61,716 bases of DNA from Pelagibacterales bacterium SAG-MED31 (GTDB lineage: Bacteria; Pseudomonadota; Alphaproteobacteria; HIMB59; GCA-002718135), in contig JACWEB010000003.1 of assembly GCA_014653715.1 (NCBI GenBank), positions 1 to 61,716 of the forward strand. Direction: 5' to 3'. A program made the position numbers and the translations under genes. A model generated the notes under the pieces. That model ran no database searches, had not been told where the DNA came from, and was given only the letters and a program-made list of their open reading frames with translations. Position 1 is the first letter of the stretch. Each line of letters begins with the position of its first letter. Positions 10,457 through 20,081 of this stretch are shown one piece after another.

Positions 10457-10876
10457 ATGATTTTTAATATTTTAAAATCTTTACATATTTTTAGTGTTAT
10501 TGCTTGGATGGCTGGGTTGTTATATTTACCAAGAATCTTTATGTATCATGCTGATTCAAATATAACTAAAAAGACCTCAGAGACTTTTAAGGTTATGGAA
10601 AAAAAATTATTTACTATTATAATGACACCTGCTTTGTTACTGACATGGGTCAGCGGTCTATCTATGACGCATTATTTGGGTTTTGATTTTTGGTTAATAT
10701 TAAAGTTATTTTTTGTTGCATTATTAACTATTTATCATTTCCTATGCAGAAAATGGTTAAAAGATTTTGCCATTGATAATAACAAAATTGAATCTAAATT
10801 TTTTAGAATCACCAATGAAATTCCAGCTATTTTTTTAATTGCTATTATTATTTTGGTTGTTTTTAAACCTTTTTAA
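10457..10876 (+). CDS. hemJ: Protoporphyrinogen IX oxidase HemJ (UPF0093 family)
   Basis: KSLHIFSVIAWMAGLLYLPRIFMYH and C-terminal RITNEIPAIFLI match HemJ. Last gene of the heme run. ATG set at 10457 after the hemF stop. Confidence 0.85.
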   Translation: MIFNILKSLHIFSVIAWMAGLLYLPRIFMYHADSNITKKTSETFKVMEKKLFTIIMTPALLLTWVSGLSMTHYLGFDFWLILKLFFVALLTIYHFLCRKWLKDFAIDNNKIESKFFRITNEIPAIFLIAIIILVVFKPF

Positions 10877-10877
10877 C

Positions 10878-11531
10878 TTAAGGTTTTTTAGTTTTTATTT
10901 GCTTTCCTCTTTTAGGATTGCAAGATTTGCAAATTTCACACTCAATACCATAACAGCTCCTAGCTTGACAATATTCTCTTCCATAAAATATTATTTGAAG
11001 ATGTAACTTATTCCATGATTTTTTTGGAAAAAGAAATTTTAGATCTTTTTCAGTTTGAACAACATTTTTGCCATTTGTTAGTCCCCATCGTTGTGCCAGT
11101 CTGTGTATATGAGTATCTACAGGAAATGCTGGATGGCCAAATCCTTGTGACATCACTACACTTGCAGTTTTATGACCGACGCCCGGTAATTTTTCTAATT
11201 CTTCAAAACTTTCAGGAACTCTCCCTTTAAATTTTTTTACAAGTATTCTTGATAGCTCATAAATTGCTTTTGATTTTTGTGGAGCTAAGCCACATGGACG
11301 AATAATTTTATAAATAGTATTTTTTTGGATACCTATCATTTTCTTAGCTGTATTTGCTTTTTTAAACAATATTGGTGTTACTTGATTAACTCGTTGATCG
11401 GTACACTGAGCACTCAATAATACAGCAATAACTAATTCAAATTTATTTCTATGCTTTAGAGGAATTGGAACTTTTTTATAAATTCTATTTAATATTTTAT
11501 GGACTATGTGTGCTTTTTCAGATCTTTTCAC
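10878..11531 (-). CDS. nth: Endonuclease III
   Basis: VLLSAQCTDQRVN, LEKLPGVGHKTASVV (HhH), FPVDTHIHRLAQRWGL; C-terminal Cys cluster present but unusually spaced. Confidence 0.9.
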   Translation of the reverse strand: MKRSEKAHIVHKILNRIYKKVPIPLKHRNKFELVIAVLLSAQCTDQRVNQVTPILFKKANTAKKMIGIQKNTIYKIIRPCGLAPQKSKAIYELSRILVKKFKGRVPESFEELEKLPGVGHKTASVVMSQGFGHPAFPVDTHIHRLAQRWGLTNGKNVVQTEKDLKFLFPKKSWNKLHLQIIFYGREYCQARSCYGIECEICKSCNPKRGKQIKTKKP

Positions 11532-11606
11532 AATGCTTATTTTCTCCTAAATATAGTCACTTTCTAGTAATACAAAAAATTAAGACAAAATATAGCATTT
11601 ATTCAA

Positions 11607-11631
11607 ACTAATAATATTGAATATTTTTAGT
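11607..11631. promoter_or_regulatory. Near-perfect 12-bp inverted repeat upstream of the SBP gene
   Basis: ACTAATAATATT-G-AATATTTTTAGT: one mismatch between arms; sits about 45 bp upstream of the assigned start. Confidence 0.35.
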
Positions 11632-11676
11632 GAAGTAGTATGGGTTCATTATCAAATTTCTATGGAGGAAATAAAA

Positions 11677-13251
11677 ATGAAAAAATTAATTAATATTCTT
11701 TTGGTATTGGTTATGTCAGGTTTTGTTTCAACTTCATTTGCCGCTTCATTAAAGTGGTCAATGCCAGGTGACTCATTAACCTTAGATCCACATGCTCAAA
11801 ATGAAGGACCAACACACATGGTTTCTCGACAAGTATATGAAGGACTAGTAACTCCAGGTATTAACATGGAAATACTCCCACAACTTGCAGAGTCATGGGA
11901 GGCTACTAGTGCAGATATTTGGATATTTAATATTCGTAAAGGAGTTAAATTTCATGACGGCTCAGATCTTGATGCAAGAGATATAGCCTTCAGTATTAAT
12001 AGAGCTAAAACAGCACCATCTGATATGGTAGATTTAATCAAAAGTATTAAATCAGCATCAGCAATTGATGATCATACTGTTGTAATTAACACTAATGGAC
12101 CAAATCCACTTCTTTTAAACCAACTTACACAAATATTTGTAATGTCTGAAGCTTGGGCAAAAGCCAACAGTTGTGAAGTATCATACAACTGGGATGCTGG
12201 CGAAACTTCTTACTGTGCTTCCAATGCAAACGGTACTGGACCTTTTAAAATCACTTTTAGAGAACAGGACGTAAGAACTGTTTTCGAAAAAAATAATGAT
12301 TGGTGGGGAGATCATAGCACTCATAATTTAGATCAAATAGAACTACTTCCAATTAAAAATGACGCAACAAGAGTTGCAGCACTTCTCTCTGGTGAAATTG
12401 ATTATACTAATATTGTACCAGTTCAAGATATAGATAGAATTAAATCTTCTTCTAGTCATACGGTAAAATCAACACCATCAAATAGAACAATATTCTTTGG
12501 AATGGATCAAGGCTCAGCTGAACTTAACTCATCAAATATTAAAGGTAAAAATCCTTTTGCTGATAAAAGAGTTCGTTTAGCAATGTACCATGCGTTAGAT
12601 ATGGAAGCTATTAAGGATAAAGTTATGAGAGGACAAAGTGCTCCTGCTGGTATTATTACTGCACCAGGTATCAATGGGCACACACCGGAACGTGATCAAA
12701 GACTTCCTTATGATCCAGAACTGTCAAAAAAATTATTGGCAGAAGCAGGTTATCCTGATGGATTTGAGCTTACATTAGACTGTCCTAATGATCGTTATAT
12801 TAATGACGAGGCTATTTGTGTAGCTGCTATTGGTATGTTTGCGAAAATTGGTGTTACAGTAAATCTTGATGCCAAAACTAAAAGTCAACACTTCTCTGAA
12901 ATTAAAGAAGGTGATTCAAATGGTATGACAAGTGATATGTATATGTTAGGTTGGGGAGTTCCAACTTTTGACAGTGAATATGTATACTCATATTTATTTG
13001 ATAGTGCTGGTAGCTGGAATAAAGTAAATTTTAGTAATGCTAGAGTGGATGAGTTAGTTGCATCAATGAAGATTGAAACAGACTTAGATAAAAGAAATGC
13101 TATGATTGCAGAAGCTTGGGATATTACTCAAGATGATGTAACATACTTACCTTTACATCACCAAGTTGCAAATCAGGCATCTAAAAGTAATGTCGATGTT
13201 CCAATTAGAATGAACAATGAACCATTATTTAGGTTTACTAACGTAAACTAA
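11677..13251 (+). CDS. Periplasmic peptide-binding protein (SBP_bac_5 family) of ABC transporter
   Basis: Signal peptide MKKLINILLVLVMSGFVSTSFA, LTLDPHAQNEG...VSRQVYEGL, strong SD (ggagga) before ATG 11677, followed by two permease genes and an ATPase gene. Confidence 0.9.
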   Translation: MKKLINILLVLVMSGFVSTSFAASLKWSMPGDSLTLDPHAQNEGPTHMVSRQVYEGLVTPGINMEILPQLAESWEATSADIWIFNIRKGVKFHDGSDLDARDIAFSINRAKTAPSDMVDLIKSIKSASAIDDHTVVINTNGPNPLLLNQLTQIFVMSEAWAKANSCEVSYNWDAGETSYCASNANGTGPFKITFREQDVRTVFEKNNDWWGDHSTHNLDQIELLPIKNDATRVAALLSGEIDYTNIVPVQDIDRIKSSSSHTVKSTPSNRTIFFGMDQGSAELNSSNIKGKNPFADKRVRLAMYHALDMEAIKDKVMRGQSAPAGIITAPGINGHTPERDQRLPYDPELSKKLLAEAGYPDGFELTLDCPNDRYINDEAICVAAIGMFAKIGVTVNLDAKTKSQHFSEIKEGDSNGMTSDMYMLGWGVPTFDSEYVYSYLFDSAGSWNKVNFSNARVDELVASMKIETDLDKRNAMIAEAWDITQDDVTYLPLHHQVANQASKSNVDVPIRMNNEPLFRFTNVN

Positions 13252-13265
13252 AATTAACTTATAAT

Positions 13266-13294
13266 TTTTGGCCAGAGTAATACTCTGGCCAAAA
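13266..13294 (+). promoter_or_regulatory. Perfect 14-bp-arm hairpin between SBP and permease genes
   Basis: TTTTGGCCAGAGTA-A-TACTCTGGCCAAAA: both arms perfectly complementary, GC-rich core in an AT-rich intergenic region. Confidence 0.85.
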
Positions 13295-13302
13295 TTCACA
13301 CA

Positions 13303-14280
13303 ATGATCAGCTATTTTTTCAAAAGACTACTCCAATCTATTCTTGTTATGTTTGTTGTTGCTTTTGTTTCATTTTCACTTTTTAATTTTGTTGGTGATCC
13401 TGTTAACAGCATGACAGGGGAAGATGCTTCGGATGAAAGAAGGGCTGAAGTAAGAGAGATATTAGGGTTAAATGATCCTGTCTATATTCAATTTTCTAGA
13501 TTTGTTGGCAATATAGTTCAAGGAAATTTTGGTATTTCTTATCAATTAAAAAGAGAAGTTTCTGATTTAATAGGTGAAAGATTACCAGCAACTCTTGAGT
13601 TAGTTTTTGTGTCTGCAATGCTAGCTATAATAATAGGAACAATTTTAGGAGTCTATACAGGTATTCATAGAGATAGTTATTTATCAAATATTATTCTCGT
13701 TGTGTCTCTAGCTGGTGTTTCCCTCCCCACATTCATCATTGGTATTATGCTAATATACTTATTCTCAGTTATCTTAGGCATTCTTCCATCTTTTGGAAGA
13801 GGAGAGGTTACTGATTTGGGTTTTTGGACAACAGGATTTTTAACTATCTCTGGTTTAAAAGCTCTTATACTTCCATCCATTACCTTAAGTTTATTTCAAA
13901 TGACTTATGTAATAAGACTAGTCAGAGCTGAAATGATGGAAATATTACAAACTGATTATATTAAATTTGCAAGAGCAAGAGGAATAAAAAATAACATAAT
14001 TAACTATAAGCACGCACTCAAAAATGGCTTAATACCTGTCATAACAATAACAGGTATTAATATTGGTACTTTAATTGCCTTTTCTATAATTACAGAAACA
14101 GTTTTTCAATGGCCTGGTATGGGCTCCCTATTTATTAACGCCGTATACTTTGTCGATATACCCATCATGTCTGCTTATATGATTATGGTGGCTTTTATTT
14201 TTGTAATGATAAATTTTATAGTTGATATCACTTATTATTTTATTGATCCAAGAATTAGACTTAAAGAAGAAAGCAATTAA
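13303..14280 (+). CDS. Peptide ABC transporter permease (DppB/OppB family)
   Basis: N-terminal MISYFFKRLLQSILVMFVVAF; GLNDPVYIQFSRFVGNIVQGNFG; EAA-loop region RARGIKNNIINYKHALKNGLIPVIT. Confidence 0.9.
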   Translation: MISYFFKRLLQSILVMFVVAFVSFSLFNFVGDPVNSMTGEDASDERRAEVREILGLNDPVYIQFSRFVGNIVQGNFGISYQLKREVSDLIGERLPATLELVFVSAMLAIIIGTILGVYTGIHRDSYLSNIILVVSLAGVSLPTFIIGIMLIYLFSVILGILPSFGRGEVTDLGFWTTGFLTISGLKALILPSITLSLFQMTYVIRLVRAEMMEILQTDYIKFARARGIKNNIINYKHALKNGLIPVITITGINIGTLIAFSIITETVFQWPGMGSLFINAVYFVDIPIMSAYMIMVAFIFVMINFIVDITYYFIDPRIRLKEESN

Positions 14281-14282
14281 TT

Positions 14283-15206
14283 ATGATTAAGCAAACTTTT
14301 AATAAAATTTATGATACTGATATAGGCTATAGTTTCTTTAATTCAAAAATTGCTATTATTTCATCAAGTATTTTTTTTATAATTTTTCTTTGCTCTTTTT
14401 TTGCAGGAATAATTGCACCTTACAATCCTTTTGATCCTGCAAGTGTTTCTTTGATGGATGCTTTTACACCACCTGTATGGTCAGATGGAGGAAGTGCAAG
14501 TTTTTTTCTGGGAACTGATCAGCAAGGACGGGATATGTTTTCTACAATGATTTATGGTTCAAGAATTTCTCTGATCGTTGGTTTTGCTTCAATTTTGTTT
14601 GCTATGATATTAGGGGTCTTTCTTGGTGTAACTGCAGGATATATAGGTGGTAGATATGAAATAATTATAATGCGCATTACAGATATACAATTAACAATAC
14701 CAACCATTTTGATGGCTTTATTAGTAGATGGAATAGCTAGAGCAGTAATTTCCCGATCAATGCATGATGAGATGGCAATTTATGTTTTAATCTTTGCCAT
14801 TGGTATTTCTGAATGGCCTCAGTTTGCTAGAGTTACCAGAGCATCAACTCTGGTTGAAAAAAATAAAGAGTACGTTTCTGCATCTAGGATCATTGGTTTA
14901 TCAAATATAATTATAATGTTTAAACATATATTACCTAATATTCTTAGACCTATTCTAGTAATTGCAACAATTGGTTTAGCTTTAGCTATTATAACAGAGT
15001 CAACATTGAGTTTTTTAGGAGTTGGGGTGCCACCAACAACACCTTCTTTAGGAACACTTATTAGATTTGGAAATAATTTTTTATTTTCTGGTGAGTGGTG
15101 GATAACTTTTTTTCCTGCTATTTTTCTTGTAGTCTTAGCTTTATCTATTAATCTTTTAGGAGATTGGATGAGAGATGCCTTAAATCCAAAATTAAAAAAG
15201 AGATGA
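14283..15206 (+). CDS. Peptide ABC transporter permease (DppC/OppC family)
   Basis: FFLGTDQQGRDMFSTMIYGSRISLIVG; LPNILRPILVIATIGLALAIITESTLSFLGVGVPP. Confidence 0.9.
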   Translation: MIKQTFNKIYDTDIGYSFFNSKIAIISSSIFFIIFLCSFFAGIIAPYNPFDPASVSLMDAFTPPVWSDGGSASFFLGTDQQGRDMFSTMIYGSRISLIVGFASILFAMILGVFLGVTAGYIGGRYEIIIMRITDIQLTIPTILMALLVDGIARAVISRSMHDEMAIYVLIFAIGISEWPQFARVTRASTLVEKNKEYVSASRIIGLSNIIIMFKHILPNILRPILVIATIGLALAIITESTLSFLGVGVPPTTPSLGTLIRFGNNFLFSGEWWITFFPAIFLVVLALSINLLGDWMRDALNPKLKKR

Positions 15207-16903
15207 GTTTATTAGAAATTAAAAATTTAAACATTAGTTATAAAACTAGAAAAGAAACTATAGTTGCTAGTAGTAATGTTAATTTTACATTAGAGAGAGG
15301 TGAAATACTAGGTATCGTTGGTGAGTCTGGATCTGGTAAATCAACTATAGCTAATGCAATTATTAATTTAATTGATCCACCTGGGCAAATTACTGACGGT
15401 ATAATAAAAATAGACAATAAAGAATTACAAAATAATGAAGAAATCATTCAAAAAATAAGAGGAAAAAAAATAGGATTTGTTTTTCAAGATCCACAAACCT
15501 CATTAAATCCACTTTTTAAAATAAAAGATCAATTAATAGAAACAATACAAACACATCTAAGTGTATCTTACGATGAGGCTCTAAAAAAATCTATTAATCT
15601 TCTTGAAGAAGTTGGGATAGAAAACGCAACTAAAAGAATTGAAGATTATCCTCATCAATTTAGCGGAGGTATGCGTCAACGGGTTGTTATTGCTTTAGCA
15701 ATAAGTTGTGAGCCAGATCTAATAATAGCAGATGAACCAACAACTGCATTAGATGTTAGTATTCAATATCAAATCTTAGAATTATTAAAAGAACTTACAA
15801 TAAAAAGAAATTTAGGAGTTATTATTATTACTCATGATATGGGGGTGATTGCTGAAACTACAAATAAAGTGATTGTTATGCGTCATGGATTAATAGTGGA
15901 GCAAGGCAAGACTAAGGATTTGCTAACTAACCCAAAATCTACAGAAGCACGAAGTTTAGTTATATCAGTTCCGCCAACAAATAAAAAAATTGAAAGATTT
16001 AAACTCATTGGTCCTGATGGTTCAGAAATTACATCAAGTTCTACTAATTTAACAAAAAATATTATTAAAACTTGGGGGGTAAGAAAAAATACTAATCAAA
16101 AATTATTAGAGTTAAAAAATATAACAAAGGTTTTTGATGATCAGTCTATCTCTTATAGAAAAAAAATAGATGAAAATGCAGTTAAGGCAGTAAATAATGT
16201 TTCATTTAAGTTATTTGAGGGAGAAACACTCGGTTTAGTTGGAGAATCAGGTTCTGGTAAATCAACAATTGCTAAAATCATTACTGGGCTAGTTAGGCCA
16301 TCAGTTGGTGAGCTGGAGTATAATGGTTTGCCACTTTATAACTCAAAAAGAAAGTATCAAATTGACAAGAGTAGGGGTCAAATACAAATGATTTTCCAAG
16401 ACCCATATTCATCATTAAATCCAAGATTTAAAGTAAAGGATATTATCGCTGAACCAATTAAATTTTTTCAAAAAAGTATTATGAAAAATGACTTGGAGCA
16501 AAACGTTAATGATTTAATTGATATTGTCGGAATGACTAGAAAATCTTTGGATCGATACCCCCATGAATTTTCAGGTGGACAAAGGCAAAGAATTTCAATT
16601 GCAAGAGCACTAGCAACAAGGCCAAGATTATTAATATGTGATGAACCAACATCAGCTCTAGATGTAAGTATTCAAGCACAAATATTAAACCTACTAAAAG
16701 ATATTCAAGACGAATTACATTTAACAATGCTATTTATTAGCCATGATCTTCCTGTCATCAGACAAATGTGCAATAGAATAATAGTATTAAAAAATGGTAT
16801 TGTGTGTGAGACAAATGAGACTGAAAAGTTATTTAATGATCCTACACATAAATATACAAAAGAATTAATAAACTTAATGCCAAAAATTGAATCAATTATT
16901 TAA
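15203..16903 (+). CDS. Peptide ABC transporter ATP-binding protein with two nucleotide-binding domains (DppD-DppF fused)
   Basis: Two Walker A motifs (GESGSGKST twice), two signature motifs (FSGGMRQR, FSGGQRQR). Start at ATG 15203 overlapping the oppC-like stop (ATGA). Confidence 0.9.
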   Translation: MSLLEIKNLNISYKTRKETIVASSNVNFTLERGEILGIVGESGSGKSTIANAIINLIDPPGQITDGIIKIDNKELQNNEEIIQKIRGKKIGFVFQDPQTSLNPLFKIKDQLIETIQTHLSVSYDEALKKSINLLEEVGIENATKRIEDYPHQFSGGMRQRVVIALAISCEPDLIIADEPTTALDVSIQYQILELLKELTIKRNLGVIIITHDMGVIAETTNKVIVMRHGLIVEQGKTKDLLTNPKSTEARSLVISVPPTNKKIERFKLIGPDGSEITSSSTNLTKNIIKTWGVRKNTNQKLLELKNITKVFDDQSISYRKKIDENAVKAVNNVSFKLFEGETLGLVGESGSGKSTIAKIITGLVRPSVGELEYNGLPLYNSKRKYQIDKSRGQIQMIFQDPYSSLNPRFKVKDIIAEPIKFFQKSIMKNDLEQNVNDLIDIVGMTRKSLDRYPHEFSGGQRQRISIARALATRPRLLICDEPTSALDVSIQAQILNLLKDIQDELHLTMLFISHDLPVIRQMCNRIIVLKNGIVCETNETEKLFNDPTHKYTKELINLMPKIESII

Positions 16904-16920
16904 TATAATTTGCCCATAAA

Positions 16921-17355
16921 ATGATTTACATTTCTTTATTTACAGTTGCATTTATGGTTGCAACAATAATACCTTTTGGATCTGAGGCATACTTTATTGC
17001 TTTACTATCTTTAGGAGATTATAATAATTTACTTTTATTGTTAGCTGCCTCATCTGGAAATGTACTTGGCTCATTATTTAATTGGATTTGTGGATTTTAT
17101 GTTAACTATTTTATTAAAAAACAATGGTTTCCAATAAATAATAAAATGATAGATAAAGGTAACAAGTTATTTAACAGATATGGCAAATGGTCTCTTTTGT
17201 TATCTTGGGTGCCGTTTATTGGAGATCCAATTACCTTCGTAGCAGGAACTCTACGATATCCAATAATTCCATTTTTAGTTTTGGTAAGTATTGGAAAAGT
17301 TGGAAGATATTTGCTAATATATTTGTCCATAATATGGGCAATTAATTATTTTTAA
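16921..17355 (+). CDS. Small DedA/YqaA-like membrane protein (VTT domain)
   Basis: IPFGSEAYFIALLSLGDYN, GNVLGSLFNWICGFY, LLSWVPFIGDPITFVAGTLRYP. Confidence 0.75.
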   Translation: MIYISLFTVAFMVATIIPFGSEAYFIALLSLGDYNNLLLLLAASSGNVLGSLFNWICGFYVNYFIKKQWFPINNKMIDKGNKLFNRYGKWSLLLSWVPFIGDPITFVAGTLRYPIIPFLVLVSIGKVGRYLLIYLSIIWAINYF

Positions 17356-17356
17356 A

Positions 17357-18316
17357 ATGAATAATACGTTTTTTCTTTTAGTTTTTTTTATCGGTTTTTT
17401 TTGTGGAGTTGGTGTGCTAATTTCTATTAGATTTTTTTTACCCAAAAATAATAATAAACAAAATGAAAGTGAAATTGTTTCACTAAAACAACATATGGAG
17501 TCAATTCAATTATCATTACAAAACTTTAATTTAGCTCAAAATAGACTAGAAAACACTCTAGTTCGTGGAGGATCACAACAACAAGGTTCGTGGGGTGAAT
17601 TTGTTCTAAAAAATATTTTAGATGGTGTTGGATTAAGAGAAGGGCATGAATATGAAACTCAAAAAGCTTTTACAGATGAAAATGGAAATCTTCAAAAACC
17701 AGATGTCATTGTGCGCATGCCAGGTAATAGAGATATTGTAATAGACTCTAAGGTTCCTTTAAGTGCATGGCATGATTTTTCTAATTCTAATGATCATAAT
17801 CAAAAAAAAATATTTTTAAAAAAATTTTTAGAATCTATCAAAAATTTTGTCAGAGACTTAGGTAAAGATGATTATGCTTCTTTATATCAAATTAATTCTA
17901 TTGACTCTGTGTTAATGTTTATTCCTATCGAACCAGCTTTGTTGACATTGTACAATGAATCAGAGGATTTAATAGAAAAAGCTTGGCAAAAAAAAATTAT
18001 AATTGTCGGACCTTCAACTTTACCTTTTCTATTAAAAGCTATTGAAAATATGTGGCGTATTGATAAGCAGTCTAAGACTATTAAAGATATAGCAGCTACA
18101 GCTAGTGAAATTTATGATAAGGCAGTTAATGTATATGAGTCTTTTAATACCGTTAACCTATCTTTAGATAAAGCCAGATTAAAAATGGATGAAGCTAAAT
18201 CCCGTCTTCAGGACGGACCAGGTAGTCTAACAAAAAAAGTAGAAAAGATGAAAAAACTTGGAAGATTAAATACAAAAAAACAGTTGCCAGAAGATTCTGG
18301 CAATGCAATAGATTGA
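17357..18316 (+). CDS. rmuC: DNA recombination protein RmuC family
   Basis: GSWGEFVLKNILDGVGLREGHEYETQ, KPDVIVRMPGNRDIVIDSKVPLSAW, GPSTLPFLLKAIENMWR. Confidence 0.85.
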   Translation: MNNTFFLLVFFIGFFCGVGVLISIRFFLPKNNNKQNESEIVSLKQHMESIQLSLQNFNLAQNRLENTLVRGGSQQQGSWGEFVLKNILDGVGLREGHEYETQKAFTDENGNLQKPDVIVRMPGNRDIVIDSKVPLSAWHDFSNSNDHNQKKIFLKKFLESIKNFVRDLGKDDYASLYQINSIDSVLMFIPIEPALLTLYNESEDLIEKAWQKKIIIVGPSTLPFLLKAIENMWRIDKQSKTIKDIAATASEIYDKAVNVYESFNTVNLSLDKARLKMDEAKSRLQDGPGSLTKKVEKMKKLGRLNTKKQLPEDSGNAID

Positions 18317-18323
18317 ATTAAAT

Positions 18324-18809
18324 ATGCCAAGTTTTGATATTGTTAGTAGAGTAGATTTTCAAGAGATTGATAATGCTATTGCCAATGCCCTTAGGGAAAT
18401 TACTAATCGCTATGATTTTAAAGGCTCTAATACTACCCTTGAGAGAAGCGAAAAAGTAATTACAATAGTCACTGATGATGATTTAAAATTATCTCAAGTA
18501 AATGATATTTTAATATCACATTTTGTGAGAAGAAAGTTAGATCCATTAGCATTAGGAAAAAAAGATAAAGAAAAAGCTGGTGGTGATAGAATTAGACAAA
18601 CCATATCTTTAGTTGAAGGCATTGAGCAAGATATTGCTAAAAAAATAACTTCAGAAATTAAAAGTTCAAAAATGAAAATTCAGGCTAAAATAAATGGAAA
18701 TGAACTTAGAATTGATGGAAAAAAAAGAGATGATTTACAATCTGCAATGCAATTGATTGAAGATTTACAAGTTGGAATACCAGTTCAGTTTATAAATTTT
18801 AGAGATTAA
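18324..18809 (+). CDS. yajQ: YajQ family nucleotide-binding protein
   Basis: MPSFDIVSRVDFQEIDNAIANALREITNRYDFKGS; KIQAKINGNELRIDGKKRDDLQ. Confidence 0.95.
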   Translation: MPSFDIVSRVDFQEIDNAIANALREITNRYDFKGSNTTLERSEKVITIVTDDDLKLSQVNDILISHFVRRKLDPLALGKKDKEKAGGDRIRQTISLVEGIEQDIAKKITSEIKSSKMKIQAKINGNELRIDGKKRDDLQSAMQLIEDLQVGIPVQFINFRD

Positions 18810-18814
18810 TTGAA

Positions 18815-19423
18815 GTGATAACATGGGAGTTAATCTTAGCTTTAGCAGTATATAATTTTATTATGTATGCCACCCCAGGTCCCAATAATAGTATTCTGAC
18901 AACTTCTGGAATTAAATTTGGATTCACTAAATCGATTCCAAATATATTTGGAATACCTACAGGTCATGGATTGCAGTTAGCTTTAGTGTGTCTTGGTTTA
19001 GGAGCATTGTTTATAAAATACCCAATTCTTTTTGATATTTTAAGATATGTAGGCTCTGCTTATATACTTTATCTTGCTTATAAAATGTTTGGTTCCCTTA
19101 ATATTGCCAAAACAGAAGATAGATCGCGTCCATTAAAATATTATGAAGCTATTCTTTTTCAGTTTGTTAACCCTAAGGCTTGGGTAATTTGCTCTACAGC
19201 AGTAACTTTATATTATCCAAAAAATGAAAATATTATTATAGGAACTCTGTTTATGGTCATCATGTCGACTGTAGTTAATATCCCTTCAATTAGTATATGG
19301 GCTTATGGTGGGAGTGTTATTAGAAATTATTTGAGTAATAAAAGACTAAAAAAATTTATTGAGTCAATATTGGCAATACTTCTGATTGCTACAGCAGTTT
19401 CAGTATTTTTTTATAATCCTTAA
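18815..19423 (+). CDS. LysE/RhtB family amino-acid exporter
   Basis: TPGPNNSILTTSGIKFG...HGLQLALV; QFVNPKAWV. Confidence 0.85.
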   Translation: MITWELILALAVYNFIMYATPGPNNSILTTSGIKFGFTKSIPNIFGIPTGHGLQLALVCLGLGALFIKYPILFDILRYVGSAYILYLAYKMFGSLNIAKTEDRSRPLKYYEAILFQFVNPKAWVICSTAVTLYYPKNENIIIGTLFMVIMSTVVNIPSISIWAYGGSVIRNYLSNKRLKKFIESILAILLIATAVSVFFYNP

Positions 19424-20043
19424 GGAATTGGTATTTCATTAAAATCGCCAATAACATTATAACCTTTTATAACAGCAGCTCTTTTAGATATATTAATATA
19501 CCAACGAAGCACGTTGGGATAATTTTTTAAATTAATTTGATGTCTTTCAAATCTAGCAACCCATGGCCAAACTGCAATATCTGCAATTGAATAATTATTA
19601 CAAATATAATTATTTTTAGATAACTGACCATCTAAAATTTGATAAACATTTTTAGAGTACCCTTTAGATTTTTCCTCAGCAAATTTACTTTTACCCTTGT
19701 GATAAAAAAGATATTGATGAGCTTGACCAAGCATTGGACCAACATATGCCATTTGAAAGAATAACCACTGAACTACATTCCAATAATCTTTTTGATTTAA
19801 GAATTTATTATATTTTTTAGCAAGGTAAAGAAGGATAGCACCTGATTCGAAAATGGTTTGATTACTCTCTTTATCAACGATTACTGGAATTTTATTTGTT
19901 GGAGAGATTTTTGAAAATTCAGGTAAAAATTGTTCTTTTTTATCTAAACTGATAAGTATGGGGTTATAATCTATTTCTAATTCTTCAAGCAATATGGTAA
20001 TTTTTCGACCATTTGGTGTGGAAGAGGAATATAAATCTATCAT
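19420..20043 (-). CDS. Glutathione S-transferase family protein
   Basis: MIDLYSSSTPNGRKITILLEELEIDY, KIPVIVDKESNQTIFESGAILLYLAKKY. Confidence 0.85.
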   Translation of the reverse strand: MIDLYSSSTPNGRKITILLEELEIDYNPILISLDKKEQFLPEFSKISPTNKIPVIVDKESNQTIFESGAILLYLAKKYNKFLNQKDYWNVVQWLFFQMAYVGPMLGQAHQYLFYHKGKSKFAEEKSKGYSKNVYQILDGQLSKNNYICNNYSIADIAVWPWVARFERHQINLKNYPNVLRWYINISKRAAVIKGYNVIGDFNEIPIP

Positions 20044-20081
20044 TTTTTAGAATTTAATAATTTTACGACTATATAGGATAT

